DNA of 64,000 bases from DAITQM01 sp036832975 (GCA_036832975.1 DAITQM010000015.1:7814-71813); one strand, 5' to 3'; shown: positions 15,794 to 25,020, numbered from the stretch's first letter. Notes: a model not told the origin generated them from the sequence alone. A program made the numbers and translations.

Positions 15794-18703
15794 TTACTGG
15801 CAACCCTGCACGGTCACGTCATCGACGTACCAGCCCTCGACCCCGACTGCGCCGTCGGAGGCGAAACGGAAGCGTAAGCGGACCGTCTGGCCGGCGAAGG
15901 CGTCGAGATCGACGATCGAGACCACCTCCTGGGCACCGCTCGCCGGGACGTTCTCGTCGGCGCACCAGGCGTCTTGAGCCGAGATCGTGATGGCGCCCTG
16001 CGGTGTGATGTTGCCGTTGTAGGGGTCGGTCAGCAACCGCGCGTCGGGCACTTGGCTCCAGGTGTTGCCGTTGTCGGTCGAGACCTCGAGTATGCCGCCG
16101 TCCCAGCAGGCATCGACCCCGGCGCCGGTATTGGCCTCGATATTCTGGAAGTTCCAGAAACTCAAGGTCAGCGGCGATTCGGCGGCCGGCAAGGCGATCG
16201 GTTCGGAGATCAGGAACTGGTCCGACTGGACGGGCGGATCGATCGCGAACCACGAGAACTGACCGCTGTTGGCGCGCGCCGTGCTGCGCACCCAGTTATC
16301 GGTACCGACGCCGCTCGGCGGCATGGTCCAGGTGCCGGTCCCGGCTTCGATGTCATCGCTAAACAGCACATTGGCGCTGCTGCCGGCCGGGCAGACTCCC
16401 GGGGTTGCAGTCGTGAAGCTGAAGACTTGACTCGCCGTCCCGGCGCCGCAGTTGTTCAAGGCCGTGACGCGCCAGAAGAAAGTCTGTTCGGCAGCCAGCG
16501 GTTGCGGCGCGAAACTCGTGTCCGTCACCGTCGCCGACTCGATAAGGGTCGTAAATCCTGCGTCGCTGGCGATCTCGACGAGGTATTCCAGGGCGCCGGG
16601 CACGGCGCTCCAGGTCAAAGTCGGGCGGATCGAGCTGCCGCCACCGTCGGTTGGGGTGACCAGTGCCGGTGCTGCAGGGAAATTGGTTGACATGTTGAAC
16701 GAAAAGTTCACAGTCTGCGCATCGCCCGCAGCCGGTGTCGCAAGGATATTGAAGTTCGATGGACCGTCAGGCAGATTGGCGCCGCCGCTCAACGTGACGA
16801 CGAGATCGGCCGGTAGTGTGGAAACCGGATTGGCGCTGAACTGCGCCGTAGTGCCGGCCGGCAAGCCAGCCGCCGATAAAGTGACATTGCCACTCAGGCC
16901 ATTTAAAGGGTGGAGCGACATGAAAAACTGCGGGTCGCCATTGAGGGCGCAAAGCCCGGCGTTGCTGTTGCTCTGCGTTCTGGCCAGCAGACTGGCGCTC
17001 CCGCAATCGCTGAATTTGAAAGCGCACGCCCGGGTGCTCCAACTCGCGTTGCCCTGGGCGGCATAGTATTCGTTGGCGTGCCAGAACGTGCACTGATCGA
17101 CCGGGTCGATGCTGGTCGTCGCATAATCGCCCCAGCGGCCCGAGGTCGATGTCTGGCGGCCGCCGCCATCGACGCAGACCTGTTCGTCGCGCATCTGGCC
17201 GGTAAGGTCACCCGACTTGCGCCCCGTAAAGCGGGTGCCGGGGAACACGCTGGTTGCATCGGACACCGAATAACCCATGCCGATATTGCCGTTCTGATCG
17301 ATCGAGATCGCCGGCATCCAGCGCGAGGTGGCATCCGGAGCGAAAACGCCTTCGTCCACGATGCGGGGCCCGAATACGTTCGGCTCGAACGATTCGAATC
17401 CCCCGGCGAAGACCTGATCTTGGGCATCGAGTTGTAGATGGACCCAGCGGACACCGTGCAGGCCGCTGCCGGCATTGGTGACATGATTCAGCACCAAAGA
17501 AGGTGCGAGGCCCGAGGCGGATGGGAAGGCCCGTACCGAGGCGCGATACAACGTATTGGACTGGAATGCATCCAGTGCCTGCTGCGCCGTTCCCCCTGGT
17601 TGCGGCACGTCGCCGACGTCGTTGGCGAACGGCGCCGAGGCAGGCAGGAACACCGGCGCCGAGAGCGTCGAGTTGGCCTGCGGATCGGTCCAGTCGACGC
17701 ACAGCGTCCACACCAGGTAACTATCGACGCCCGGCTCGTTGTGGACGTAAGGGGCGCACATGTCGGCCGGCACCTTGATGGTGCTTTCGAGGTGCGGCGG
17801 CAGGGCACCGAAAGCGTTGTCCACGGAACTCGCGGTATTCGTGAAGCGGACGAAGCGCGCCGCGCCGCCGGTCAGCATCACGTCGCGTTCCATTACCGAG
17901 AACGAGTTCTGCAGGAACTGCTGCGGCGTGATGATGAAATCGTGGGTCGTCATGTAATAGCCGTTGCGGCTGCCGTTCTCGTCGGCCCAGATGCCGATTT
18001 TCGGGTAGTCGTTGAAGACGCCGGGGAAGAGAAATTCATAGCGGTGGTAGGGGCCGAGCGGATCGGGCGTCGTCGAAATGGCGACACACTGCCGGCCGTC
18101 GGCATTGGCCGAGCTGGTGAACTGGCTGAACAGCCAGCGATCGGCGATCTTGTCGTAGAGGACAATCGGATCGCCGGCGTTGTTGGTCTGGCACGGGCCA
18201 CCGAAGCCGGCCCAGAACGTATTGCCGATAAACGGCCCGGCCAGCGTCGAACCGTCCGCCTTGTTGAGGACTTTCCAGCCCAGGTTGTTATAGAAAATGT
18301 ATTCATTGAGCCCGACGTCGCCGTTGGTGTCCGGCGGCAGCACGCCGCTGACGCCGACAGCGGCGTTGTCGGTCTGGTTGTAGCCGTCGAAGCCGATGAT
18401 CAAGGGCGGTGCCGTGATTCCGGACAGGCCGATCTGGCGGAGCGGATTTTGCGGAACCGCCAGCGGATCGACGGTGGATTTTTTGCCCGGTTCGACGAGG
18501 ATATTGAACACTTCCTGTTCGCCGGCCGGCGGGGCGGGTGGAGTCGGCTGAGCGGCGATCAGGTCGCGCAGCGGCGGCGAGGTGTCGTGGCGCGCCGGGA
18601 AAAAGACCTCGACCTGTTGCGCGGCGGCGGGAACGGCGAGCGCCAGGCACAGGATCGCCGGCGGGATAGCGCGGGTGGACGGCAGGCGGAATTCGACAGA
18701 CAT
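15794..18703 (-). CDS. Large secreted protein with fibronectin type III-like and jelly-roll-like C-terminal domains
   Basis: About 969 residues with signal peptide AIPPAILCLALAVPAAAQQ. The long N-terminal part (to about residue 600) repeats short blocks such as GFDGYNQTDN, PPDTNGDVG and DRWLFSQF, which look like propeller blades. A FN3-like module (PTLTWSAVPGALEYLVEIA ... FFWRVTALNNCG) follows. The last ~190 residues (GTDNWVRSTARANSG ... GVEGWYVDDVTVQGC) resemble a MAM/jelly-roll module seen in secreted peptidases. No catalytic triad is seen. The start at 18703 has GGGGAG upstream. Probably a type II-exported or surface protein; its role is unknown. Confidence 0.7.
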   Translation of the reverse strand: MSVEFRLPSTRAIPPAILCLALAVPAAAQQVEVFFPARHDTSPPLRDLIAAQPTPPAPPAGEQEVFNILVEPGKKSTVDPLAVPQNPLRQIGLSGITAPPLIIGFDGYNQTDNAAVGVSGVLPPDTNGDVGLNEYIFYNNLGWKVLNKADGSTLAGPFIGNTFWAGFGGPCQTNNAGDPIVLYDKIADRWLFSQFTSSANADGRQCVAISTTPDPLGPYHRYEFLFPGVFNDYPKIGIWADENGSRNGYYMTTHDFIITPQQFLQNSFSVMERDVMLTGGAARFVRFTNTASSVDNAFGALPPHLESTIKVPADMCAPYVHNEPGVDSYLVWTLCVDWTDPQANSTLSAPVFLPASAPFANDVGDVPQPGGTAQQALDAFQSNTLYRASVRAFPSASGLAPSLVLNHVTNAGSGLHGVRWVHLQLDAQDQVFAGGFESFEPNVFGPRIVDEGVFAPDATSRWMPAISIDQNGNIGMGYSVSDATSVFPGTRFTGRKSGDLTGQMRDEQVCVDGGGRQTSTSGRWGDYATTSIDPVDQCTFWHANEYYAAQGNASWSTRACAFKFSDCGSASLLARTQSNSNAGLCALNGDPQFFMSLHPLNGLSGNVTLSAAGLPAGTTAQFSANPVSTLPADLVVTLSGGANLPDGPSNFNILATPAAGDAQTVNFSFNMSTNFPAAPALVTPTDGGGSSIRPTLTWSAVPGALEYLVEIASDAGFTTLIESATVTDTSFAPQPLAAEQTFFWRVTALNNCGAGTASQVFSFTTATPGVCPAGSSANVLFSDDIEAGTGTWTMPPSGVGTDNWVRSTARANSGQFSWFAIDPPVQSDQFLISEPIALPAAESPLTLSFWNFQNIEANTGAGVDACWDGGILEVSTDNGNTWSQVPDARLLTDPYNGNITPQGAITISAQDAWCADENVPASGAQEVVSIVDLDAFAGQTVRLRFRFASDGAVGVEGWYVDDVTVQGCQ

Positions 18704-18908
18704 CAGCTTCTCCCCGAGGGTTTGGTTTCGCGTAATGATACACGATGGCGGAAACATGGATTCTACCGAGTAGCTCACAGCGGACCTTGATAGAGGGGGA
18801 TTGCTTTCAGTCCGCCTCGCCCGTCGAAGCGCTTGAATGGGCCGTCGTGTCTTTTTTTGACTCAGTCATGCGGGTACAGGTTCGCGATGGTCTTTGCAAA
18901 TCAATCGG

Positions 18909-19919
18909 TTACGGCGATTGATTTTTGTGTCCGGCGATTTCATCGAGTTTGCGGCGCACTTCGGGGGCGAGCAGGGCTTTTTCCCGCGCCGCGGTGAGCG
19001 CCGCCCGGACCCGCTTGGGATCGGAGGTGGCGAGCAGCCGCGCCGCTTGTTCCAGCACCGCCGGGTGCTCGGCGTCGCGGATCAGCCGGTAGAGGTCGTT
19101 GTCGAGATCGCGGCCGGCTGATCGACCGGCCACTTTCGAGCGCTGCTCGAGGTAATGCAGAGCGCTGAGCACCAGCCGCGGTGCCGGGGATTGCCAGTCG
19201 AGCGGCAACGCGGCGCAGGCCAGAATGCCGGCGGCCACGGCCGCTAACGTAGGACGATCGAATTCGCCGCGGACCGCGGCGCTGTCGAGCATCTGGGCAC
19301 GCAGTTCGGCCGGCGAGTCGCGCCGCGCGGCAAGAGCGGCGAGCCAGTCGATCGTCGCGGCGTCGAGCCGCGGGAACAGCCGCGGGTTGGTCAGCAACTC
19401 GTGGGCCAGCAAATCGGTCAGCGCCGCATCTCCCCCGGCGGTCATGTCGCGCACGGTGCGCCCGAAACGGGCCGGATGATCCGGCCAGCCGCGCAATTTC
19501 CCGGCCAGCACCCGCCGCCAGTGCGGCGTATCCGGGACGATCGCCGGGTCGAGGCCGGGGACGTTGATCACTTTGCCACCGGTCGGGTCGGCGGCGTATT
19601 TCACTGGACCGTAGACGCGCCGCCAGGTGGTATAGACGACGAGATAATCGCGGCTGGGATCGACGGCCCTGACCTGCCGCGGATCGAGCCCGAGATCGGC
19701 GGCGATGTCGCGATCCGCACCGCGCAGGCGCGTGGCGCCAACCAACACCACCCGATCCGGCGCCGGGCCGGGGCGCAGGCGGGTGGCGACCAGCATGGTC
19801 CGCTCGCCGCGCAGTTCGGCGAGTACGCCGTCGGCCTGAGGTGCGGCATGCACCGCGGCGACGAATAAGGCCGCTGCCGGCAGGCAGAAAAGTGTTGATG
19901 TGAAACAAAACAATCTCAT
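18909..19919 (-). CDS. Exported helical-repeat protein of unknown function
   Basis: About 336 residues with a signal sequence (MRLFCFTSTLFCLPAAALFVAAVHAA). The mature part begins with a beta region (MLVATRLRPGPAPDRVVLVGA, within 20-residue reach of the start), has a short PVKYAADPTGGKVINVPG segment, and ends in alanine-rich helices that could be HEAT-like (DAEHPAVLEQAARLLATSDP). No known motif was identified. The ATG at 19919 directly precedes the signal peptide. It is divergent from rsmE, the two starts being 62 bp apart. Confidence 0.55.
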   Translation of the reverse strand: MRLFCFTSTLFCLPAAALFVAAVHAAPQADGVLAELRGERTMLVATRLRPGPAPDRVVLVGATRLRGADRDIAADLGLDPRQVRAVDPSRDYLVVYTTWRRVYGPVKYAADPTGGKVINVPGLDPAIVPDTPHWRRVLAGKLRGWPDHPARFGRTVRDMTAGGDAALTDLLAHELLTNPRLFPRLDAATIDWLAALAARRDSPAELRAQMLDSAAVRGEFDRPTLAAVAAGILACAALPLDWQSPAPRLVLSALHYLEQRSKVAGRSAGRDLDNDLYRLIRDAEHPAVLEQAARLLATSDPKRVRAALTAAREKALLAPEVRRKLDEIAGHKNQSP

Positions 19920-19981
19920 CGGAATCGTGCAAATGAAAGATCGTCTGGCATCATAACGGCTACCCAAAGACTCTGTCATTG

Positions 19982-20716
19982 ATGCGTCACGTTCGGATCT
20001 ACGCTGCATTCGACCCGACTGCCGGCGATGCGCTGCTCGCCGGTCCGCCGGCGCATCACTTGTTGCGGGTGCTGCGTTTCAGGGCCGGCGATGGCTTTTG
20101 GCTGTTCAACGGCGACGGCTACGATTATCCGCTGCGTATCACCGCCGTGGAGCGCGATCGGCTGCACGTCGTGTTGGGCGGCGAGCGGCGGGCGGTGGCG
20201 CCGCCGCACCGCTACGTCGAACTGGCGCCGGTGCTGCTGAAAGGCGAGCGGCTGGATTGGGTGATTCAAAAAGCGGTGGAACTCGGCGCCGGAGCGATCG
20301 CGCTGCTGTCCAGCGAACGCTGCGAAGTCCGTTTCGATGCGGCGCGTGCCGCGCGGCGGCTGGCGCATTGGCGGGGCGTGGTCAATGCCGCGTGCGAACA
20401 ATGCGGCCGCGCCGATCTACCGGCGGTCCGGCCGCCGGTGCCGCTGACCGATTATCTCGGCGCGCCGCCCGGCAGCGTCCGGCGGATCGCACTCGTGCCC
20501 GGTAGCACAGCGCCGCTCGCGGCAGTGGCCGGCAGCGGCCCAGTGGCGCTGATCGTCGGTCCGGAAGGGGGATGGACGGCTGCCGAGAGGGCCTTGTTCG
20601 AACGATCTGGAGCGGTGCCGGCTGGGCTTGGGCCGCGCCCGCTGCGCGCCGATACCGCCTCGCTCGCCAGCCTGGCGATCGTCATGGCGGCATTGCCGGC
20701 GGCGGAGAAGACCTGA
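19982..20716 (+). CDS. rsmE: 16S rRNA m3U1498 methyltransferase
   Basis: 244 residues, a SPOUT methyltransferase that methylates U1498 of 16S rRNA in the small subunit. The N-terminal PUA-like part has HHLLRVLRFRAGDGFWLFNG. The knotted C-terminal part contains LLKGERLDWVIQKAVELG, the GPEGGWTAAE SAM-binding loop and LGPRPLRADTASLASL. Length is normal. The ATG at 19982 is preferred over a TTG one codon earlier. The last 265 bp overlap ubiT on the other strand. Confidence 0.95.
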   Translation: MRHVRIYAAFDPTAGDALLAGPPAHHLLRVLRFRAGDGFWLFNGDGYDYPLRITAVERDRLHVVLGGERRAVAPPHRYVELAPVLLKGERLDWVIQKAVELGAGAIALLSSERCEVRFDAARAARRLAHWRGVVNAACEQCGRADLPAVRPPVPLTDYLGAPPGSVRRIALVPGSTAPLAAVAGSGPVALIVGPEGGWTAAERALFERSGAVPAGLGPRPLRADTASLASLAIVMAALPAAEKT

Positions 20717-21156
20717 CGGAACGGCACGGGAATCTCCCGCGGGTCGAAACCGGCGAGAAAATTCTTTACCGCAAGACCGAGTTCGGTATCGCCCTCAATG
20801 GCCAACCGGCGCTGGAAAAACAGCGTGTCCGGGTCAGCGAGCGACAACGCGATCGCCGCGAATGCGGTGCCGTTGCCGCGGATGGTCGCGGCGGCGGGTT
20901 CTTCGCGACCGGCAAGGCGGATTCGCTGATCGCGCACGGTCAGCGGCCAGCGCCAGCCGAGGTCGCTGATCTCGAGCGCCAGATGGCGGCCGGCGAGGTC
21001 ATTCAGTTCGCCGCGCTGCACAGCGGCGCCAAACACCCGGTTCAATATGGCCTCGACGGTGTGCCGCTGGACGCCGTGCGGCAGCCGGGCGAGCGGGCGG
21101 GCGAGCAGGGCGGTGGCGGTCCTGAGCGGTCTGGGCAGCGGGTCGGCAGGATTCAT
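20452..21156 (-). CDS. ubiT: SCP2-domain accessory factor for oxygen-independent ubiquinone synthesis
   Basis: About 234 residues. The SCP2 lipid-binding domain is clear from ILNRVFGAAVQRGELNDLAG to DPDTLFFQRRLAIEGDTELG and VKNFLAGFDP, matching E. coli UbiT (YhbT). UbiT carries isoprenoid quinone intermediates for the anaerobic pathway. E. coli UbiT is about 174 residues; here some 60 extra, low-complexity residues are encoded, all antisense to rsmE, so the gene may have lost its stop. The ATG at 21156 begins the family's usual start. Divergent from ubiUV across 108 bp. Confidence 0.88.
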   Translation of the reverse strand: MNPADPLPRPLRTATALLARPLARLPHGVQRHTVEAILNRVFGAAVQRGELNDLAGRHLALEISDLGWRWPLTVRDQRIRLAGREEPAAATIRGNGTAFAAIALSLADPDTLFFQRRLAIEGDTELGLAVKNFLAGFDPREIPVPFRQVFSAAGNAAMTIARLASEAVSARSGRGPSPAGTAPDRSNKALSAAVHPPSGPTISATGPLPATAASGAVLPGTSAIRRTLPGGAPR

Positions 21157-21189
21157 CTGCTCTATTTTCCGCGCCGGTCTCGCGCCTCG

Positions 21190-21232
21190 TTTGCGATATC
21201 GCAAATGGCACGCCGCGCATGCCCCCTATGCT
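21190..21232 (+). promoter_or_regulatory. Predicted CRP/FNR-type class II promoter of ubiUV
   Basis: A perfect 16-bp palindrome TTTGCGATATCGCAAA lies at 21190-21205 between ubiT and ubiU. Its 14-bp core TTGCG-N4-CGCAA has the spacing of an FNR box but CG instead of AT at the inner half-site positions. A TATGCT hexamer at 21227-21232 would give a start near 21239, placing the palindrome centre at exactly -41.5, the class II activator position. The bound regulator could be FNR itself or another family member. Confidence 0.6.
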
Positions 21233-21264
21233 GGCGCCGCAATTATCGGACGATGCACACGGAT

Positions 21265-22260
21265 ATGGAACTGGTTTGTCCGGCCGGCAGTCTGCCGGCC
21301 TTGCGCGCTGCGGTCGATGCCGGGGCCGATGCGGTCTATCTCGGCTTTCGCGATGCGACCAACGCCCGGCATTTTGCCGGCCTCAATTTCACGGCCGCGA
21401 CGGTGGCTGAAGGCGTGGCCTACGCGCATAACCGCGGGCGCCGAGTCTTCATTGCGATCAACACTTATCCGCAAGCCGCCGGCTGGCGGCGCTGGCAGGC
21501 GGCGGTCGATGCCGCAGCCGAACTCGGCGCCGATGCCCTGATCCTCGCCGATCTCGGACTGCTCGATTACGCCGCCGAGCGCTGGCCCGAGGTGGCCCGC
21601 CATCTTTCGGTGCAGGCTTCGGCGACCAATCCGGCGGCGCTGGCGTTCTACCACCGGCACTTCGCGATCCGCCGCGCCGTCCTGCCGCGAGTGCTGTCGC
21701 TCAAGCAGGTGGCGGTGGTCGCCGCCGCTTCGCCGGTGGCCGTCGAGGTGTTCGGCTTCGGCAGCCTATGCGTGATGGTCGAGGGGCGCTGCCTGTTGTC
21801 GAGCTATCTCACCGGCCGATCGCCGAACACTTACGGCGCCTGTTCACCGGCCTCGCACGTGCGCTGGGCGCAAACCGCCGGCGGGCTCGAAGCGCGCCTC
21901 GGCGGCGTGCTGATCGACCGCTACCGCGATGGCGAGGTGGCGAGCTATCCGACGCTGTGCAAAGGCCGTTTCGCGGTGGATGGTCACATCGGTTACGCGC
22001 TGGAGGAGCCGACGAGCCTCAATACGCTCGATATTCTTCCCGCCTTGCAGTGCGCCGGGGTGGCGGCGATCAAGGTCGAAGGCCGGCAGCGCAGTCCAGC
22101 TTATGTCGCCAAGGTCACGGCCGTGATGCGCGCCGCGCTCGACGCCTGCCAGGCCGGGCCGGATCACTACCGGCCGGCGGCCGGCTGGCAGACGGCGCTG
22201 GCCGAAGTCGCCGAGGGGGCGCAGACCACACTCGGCGCCTACGATCGGCCCTGGCAATGA
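21265..22260 (+). CDS. ubiU: Oxygen-independent ubiquinone hydroxylation protein UbiU (U32 family, 4Fe-4S)
   Basis: 331 residues, same length as E. coli UbiU. UbiU and UbiV form a complex that hydroxylates ubiquinone precursors without O2, using prephenate as oxygen donor. The N-terminus MELVCPAGSLPALRAAVDAG and NARHFAGLNF are family marks. The four iron-sulfur ligands are at C169, C176, C193 and C232, the same numbering as the E. coli protein, which supports the ATG at 21265 over the ATG at 21253. Its stop overlaps ubiV as ATGA. Probably under the CRP/FNR-like promoter upstream. Confidence 0.96.
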   Translation: MELVCPAGSLPALRAAVDAGADAVYLGFRDATNARHFAGLNFTAATVAEGVAYAHNRGRRVFIAINTYPQAAGWRRWQAAVDAAAELGADALILADLGLLDYAAERWPEVARHLSVQASATNPAALAFYHRHFAIRRAVLPRVLSLKQVAVVAAASPVAVEVFGFGSLCVMVEGRCLLSSYLTGRSPNTYGACSPASHVRWAQTAGGLEARLGGVLIDRYRDGEVASYPTLCKGRFAVDGHIGYALEEPTSLNTLDILPALQCAGVAAIKVEGRQRSPAYVAKVTAVMRAALDACQAGPDHYRPAAGWQTALAEVAEGAQTTLGAYDRPWQ

Positions 22261-23231
22261 ACGCGGTGCGCGAACGGAACACACCGCCGGCGGCCGCCCC
22301 GGACGCGGCGCCGGCGTTTCGCCTGTCGCTGGCGCCGGTGCCGTATTTCTGGCCAGCCGATCGCCTGCGCCGGTTTTACCGGCACGCCGCCGATTGGCCG
22401 GTGGATATCGTCTATCTCGGCGAGGTGGTGTGCAGCAAACGGCGGGCGCTACGCCGGAACGATTGGCTGGAGATCGCCGCCGAACTCGAGACGGCGGGCA
22501 AGGAGGTCGTGCTGTCGAGCCTGACGCTGATCGAATCGCAGGCCGAACTCGGCGCCGTCGAGCGCGACTGCGCCAATGGCCGGTTCACGGTCGAGGCCAA
22601 CGATATGGCGGCGGTTCATTATCTGTCCGCGGCCGGCCTACCGTTTATCGGAGGGCCGACGTTGAACATCTATCACCCGCGGACGCTGGCCGTGCTGGCG
22701 GCGCAGGGCATGCGGCGCTTCGTTTTGCCCTATGAACTGCCGGCGGAGGCTGCGGCGGCCTTGACGGCGGCGGCGCCGGCCGGCGTGGCATGCGAGGTCT
22801 TCGCCTGGGGCCGTCTGCCGCTCGCCTGGTCGGCGCGCTGTTACAGCGCCCGGGCGGCGCGAAAATGCAAGGACGCCTGTGACCTGGTCTGTGCCACGGA
22901 TCCGGACGGTAAAGTGCTGTACAGCCAGGACGGTTCGCCGTTTCTGGTCATCAACGGTATCCAGACGCAATCGGCTCTGACCCAAAACCTGGCGCCGGCG
23001 CTCGCCGAGCTTGGCCAAGCCGGGGTCGGAGTGCTCAGGCTCGGGCCGCAGTCGGTGGCGATGGCCGAGATCGTCGCGGCGTTCGCCGCCTTGGTGCGCG
23101 GCCGCGGCGCGGCCGGAACGGCCGAACGTCTCGCCGCGCTCGCCCCGCTCGGCACTTGCGACGGTTACTGGCACGGCCTGGCCGGGCTCGCCACCGCGAG
23201 CGCCGGCACGGCGGCCTTAGCAGGCTTATGA
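22257..23231 (+). CDS. ubiV: Oxygen-independent ubiquinone hydroxylation protein UbiV (U32 family, 4Fe-4S)
   Basis: 324 residues. Partner of UbiU. Core blocks: PVDIVYLGEVVCSKRR, VEANDMAAVHYL and PFLVINGIQTQ. The Fe-S ligands are C59, C195, C208 and C212; the 13 and 4 spacing equals that of E. coli C180/C193/C197, and an additional C204 is present. An N-terminal extension of ~20 residues is seen. The last four codons and the stop are supplied by the hairpin-chain element at 23221; without it the frame would run on to overlap the ubiD start by eight bases. Confidence 0.95.
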   Translation: MNAVRERNTPPAAAPDAAPAFRLSLAPVPYFWPADRLRRFYRHAADWPVDIVYLGEVVCSKRRALRRNDWLEIAAELETAGKEVVLSSLTLIESQAELGAVERDCANGRFTVEANDMAAVHYLSAAGLPFIGGPTLNIYHPRTLAVLAAQGMRRFVLPYELPAEAAAALTAAAPAGVACEVFAWGRLPLAWSARCYSARAARKCKDACDLVCATDPDGKVLYSQDGSPFLVINGIQTQSALTQNLAPALAELGQAGVGVLRLGPQSVAMAEIVAAFAALVRGRGAAGTAERLAALAPLGTCDGYWHGLAGLATASAGTAALAGL

Positions 23232-23371
23232 AAAACAGCCTGCTAATCCGGGCCACGGAGGGCACGACGAAATCAGGCGCTGCTCAGTGGCTGATTTCGG
23301 GAGCGCAGCGCAAGTCGCGCCTTTCGCAAGCGACGTTGAAAAACGCCAGGATGGCGTTTTTCAACAACCTG
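23221..23371 (-). repeat. 151-bp hairpin-chain element, subfamily 2, copy 5
   Basis: Flanked by TTAG on both sides (23217-23220 and 23372-23375), an asymmetric 4-bp duplication, which argues for insertion. Left end is CAGGCTTATGAAAAA with two changes from the consensus. The second hairpin has mismatches in this copy (GGGCACGA arm) while the third keeps its pairing through a G-T wobble. It separates ubiV from ubiD, ending 13 bp before the ubiD start. Confidence 0.87.
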
Positions 23372-23384
23372 TTAGGGTACGAAG

Positions 23385-24911
23385 ATGCTTGAGAAGCTCG
23401 CCGCCGCCCGGCCGCTTTCGGCCTTGGCAGCGCAAGCGGCGCGGCCGGTCTGGCGCGACTGGCGCGAGTTCACCGCCGACCTCGAACGGCACGGCGACCT
23501 CAAACGGCTCGCCGCGCCGGTCGATCGCGCCCTCGAAATCACCGCCTGCTGCCGGCACAGTTTGCAACACGACGGCCCGGCACTGCGCTTCGACCAGGTC
23601 AGCGGTGCCGAGCTGCCGGTACTCGGCAATCTTTGGGGCAGCGCCCGGCGGATCCAGCGCGCCCTCGGGGTCGAGGGCCGCGACGGCTTGCGGGAACTCG
23701 GCCGGCTCTTGGCCTTTTTCAAATCGCCAGGAACGGCCGCCGGAGGGCTGACTGAGGGTTCCGCATGGCTGCGCTGGGCGAAGTTGCGCCATCTCAGAGC
23801 GCGGCGGATCGCCGACCCGCCCTGGCGCCAGGTAGTGGCCGCCGGAGACGCGGTGGATCTGGCCACGCTGCCGATCACGACTTGCTGGCCCGCGGACGCC
23901 GGTCCGCTTCTGACCTTCGGCTTGGTCGTCACGCGTGGGACGCGCCGCGCCCGGCACAACGTGGCGATCTACCGCCAGCAGGTGATCGGCCGCAACCGGT
24001 TGATCATGCGCTGGCTGCCGCACCGCGGCGGGGCGCAGGATTTCCGCGATTTCATGGCGGACCGGCCGGGCGAGCCGTTTCCGCTGGCGGTGGTGATCGG
24101 CGCCGACCCGGCGATGCAGCTCGCCGCCGTGGCGCCGGCTCCGGACACGGTCTCGGAATATCAGCTTGCCGCCTTGCTGCGCGGCGGCCCAAACGAGCTG
24201 GCGCGGTGTGTCACGCACGATTTGTGGGTGCCGGCGCGTGCCGAGATCGTGCTCGAAGGCTGGATCGAGCCGGGTGACGTGGCTCGCGAAGGGCCGTTCT
24301 GCGATCACACCGGGCATTACGGCGAGGTCGGCGAATTTCCGGTGTTCACCGTCAGCCGCTTATGCCGCCGCGCCGATGCGGTCTATCACACCAGTTACAT
24401 GGGTCGCCCGCCGGACGACGAACCATCGATGCTGGCCGCGGCGTTCAACGAAATGTTCATCCCGCTGCTGCACAATGAGTTTCCCGAGATCGTCGATTTT
24501 TACTTGCCGCCAGCGGCTTGTTCCTACCGCCTGGCGCTGGTCAGCATCCGCAAGCAGTACGCCGGCCACGCGCGGCGCGTGATGTTGGGGATCTGGTCCT
24601 GGCTCCGCCAGTTCACCTATACCAAGTACATCGTCGTCACCGACGACGACATCGACGTGCGCGCCGCCGATCAGGTGTTGTGGGCGATCGCGACGCGCGC
24701 CGACCCGGTGCGCGATACCCTGGCGATCGACAAAAGTCCGATCGACTATCTCGATTTCGCCAGTCCGGTTGCCGGTCTCGGCGGCAAACTGGGCCTGGAT
24801 GCGACGCGCAAATGGCCGGGCGAGTGCGACCGCCCGGGACGGCGCTGCGCCACTCCCGATGCCGCCGCCGCGGCACGCGCCGCCGAACTGCTCGCCCCGC
24901 TAGGTTTGTGA
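23385..24911 (+). CDS. ubiD: UbiD-family decarboxylase (prenylated-flavin dependent)
   Basis: 508 residues. UbiD removes the carboxylate from 3-polyprenyl-4-hydroxybenzoate in ubiquinone synthesis using prenylated FMN. Seen: WRDWREFTADLERHGDLKRL at the start, HNVAIYRQQVIGRNRLIMRW around the cofactor arginine, and the AREGPFCDHTGHYGEVGEFP loop holding catalytic acidic residues. YTKYIVVTDDDIDVRAADQV lies near the end. The position after ubiUV supports the quinone role over other UbiD-family substrates. No ubiX is in the window. The start has only a weak ribosome site, and the element upstream may affect expression. Confidence 0.9.
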   Translation: MLEKLAAARPLSALAAQAARPVWRDWREFTADLERHGDLKRLAAPVDRALEITACCRHSLQHDGPALRFDQVSGAELPVLGNLWGSARRIQRALGVEGRDGLRELGRLLAFFKSPGTAAGGLTEGSAWLRWAKLRHLRARRIADPPWRQVVAAGDAVDLATLPITTCWPADAGPLLTFGLVVTRGTRRARHNVAIYRQQVIGRNRLIMRWLPHRGGAQDFRDFMADRPGEPFPLAVVIGADPAMQLAAVAPAPDTVSEYQLAALLRGGPNELARCVTHDLWVPARAEIVLEGWIEPGDVAREGPFCDHTGHYGEVGEFPVFTVSRLCRRADAVYHTSYMGRPPDDEPSMLAAAFNEMFIPLLHNEFPEIVDFYLPPAACSYRLALVSIRKQYAGHARRVMLGIWSWLRQFTYTKYIVVTDDDIDVRAADQVLWAIATRADPVRDTLAIDKSPIDYLDFASPVAGLGGKLGLDATRKWPGECDRPGRRCATPDAAAAARAAELLAPLGL

Positions 24912-24936
24912 TCGGTTTGTGAAGGGATAGACGATT

Positions 24937-24950
24937 TTGATCGAGATCAA
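24937..24950 (+). promoter_or_regulatory. FNR box upstream of fnr
   Basis: Perfect consensus TTGAT-CGAG-ATCAA, 71 bp before the fnr start codon. Position suggests autoregulation. Only weak -10 candidates are seen (CATCCT at 24972), so activation versus repression cannot be decided from sequence. Confidence 0.75.
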
Positions 24951-25020
24951 TTTACAAACACCGGGGGATGGCATCCTGTCAAACGGAGACATTTTATTTG
25001 ACAGACTCCGGTACCGTGAT

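Noticed and set aside
17438..18790. 450-residue open frame on the plus strand
   Set aside because: It is antisense to the secreted-protein gene at 15794-18703, arginine-rich and without family motifs; high GC produces long antisense frames.
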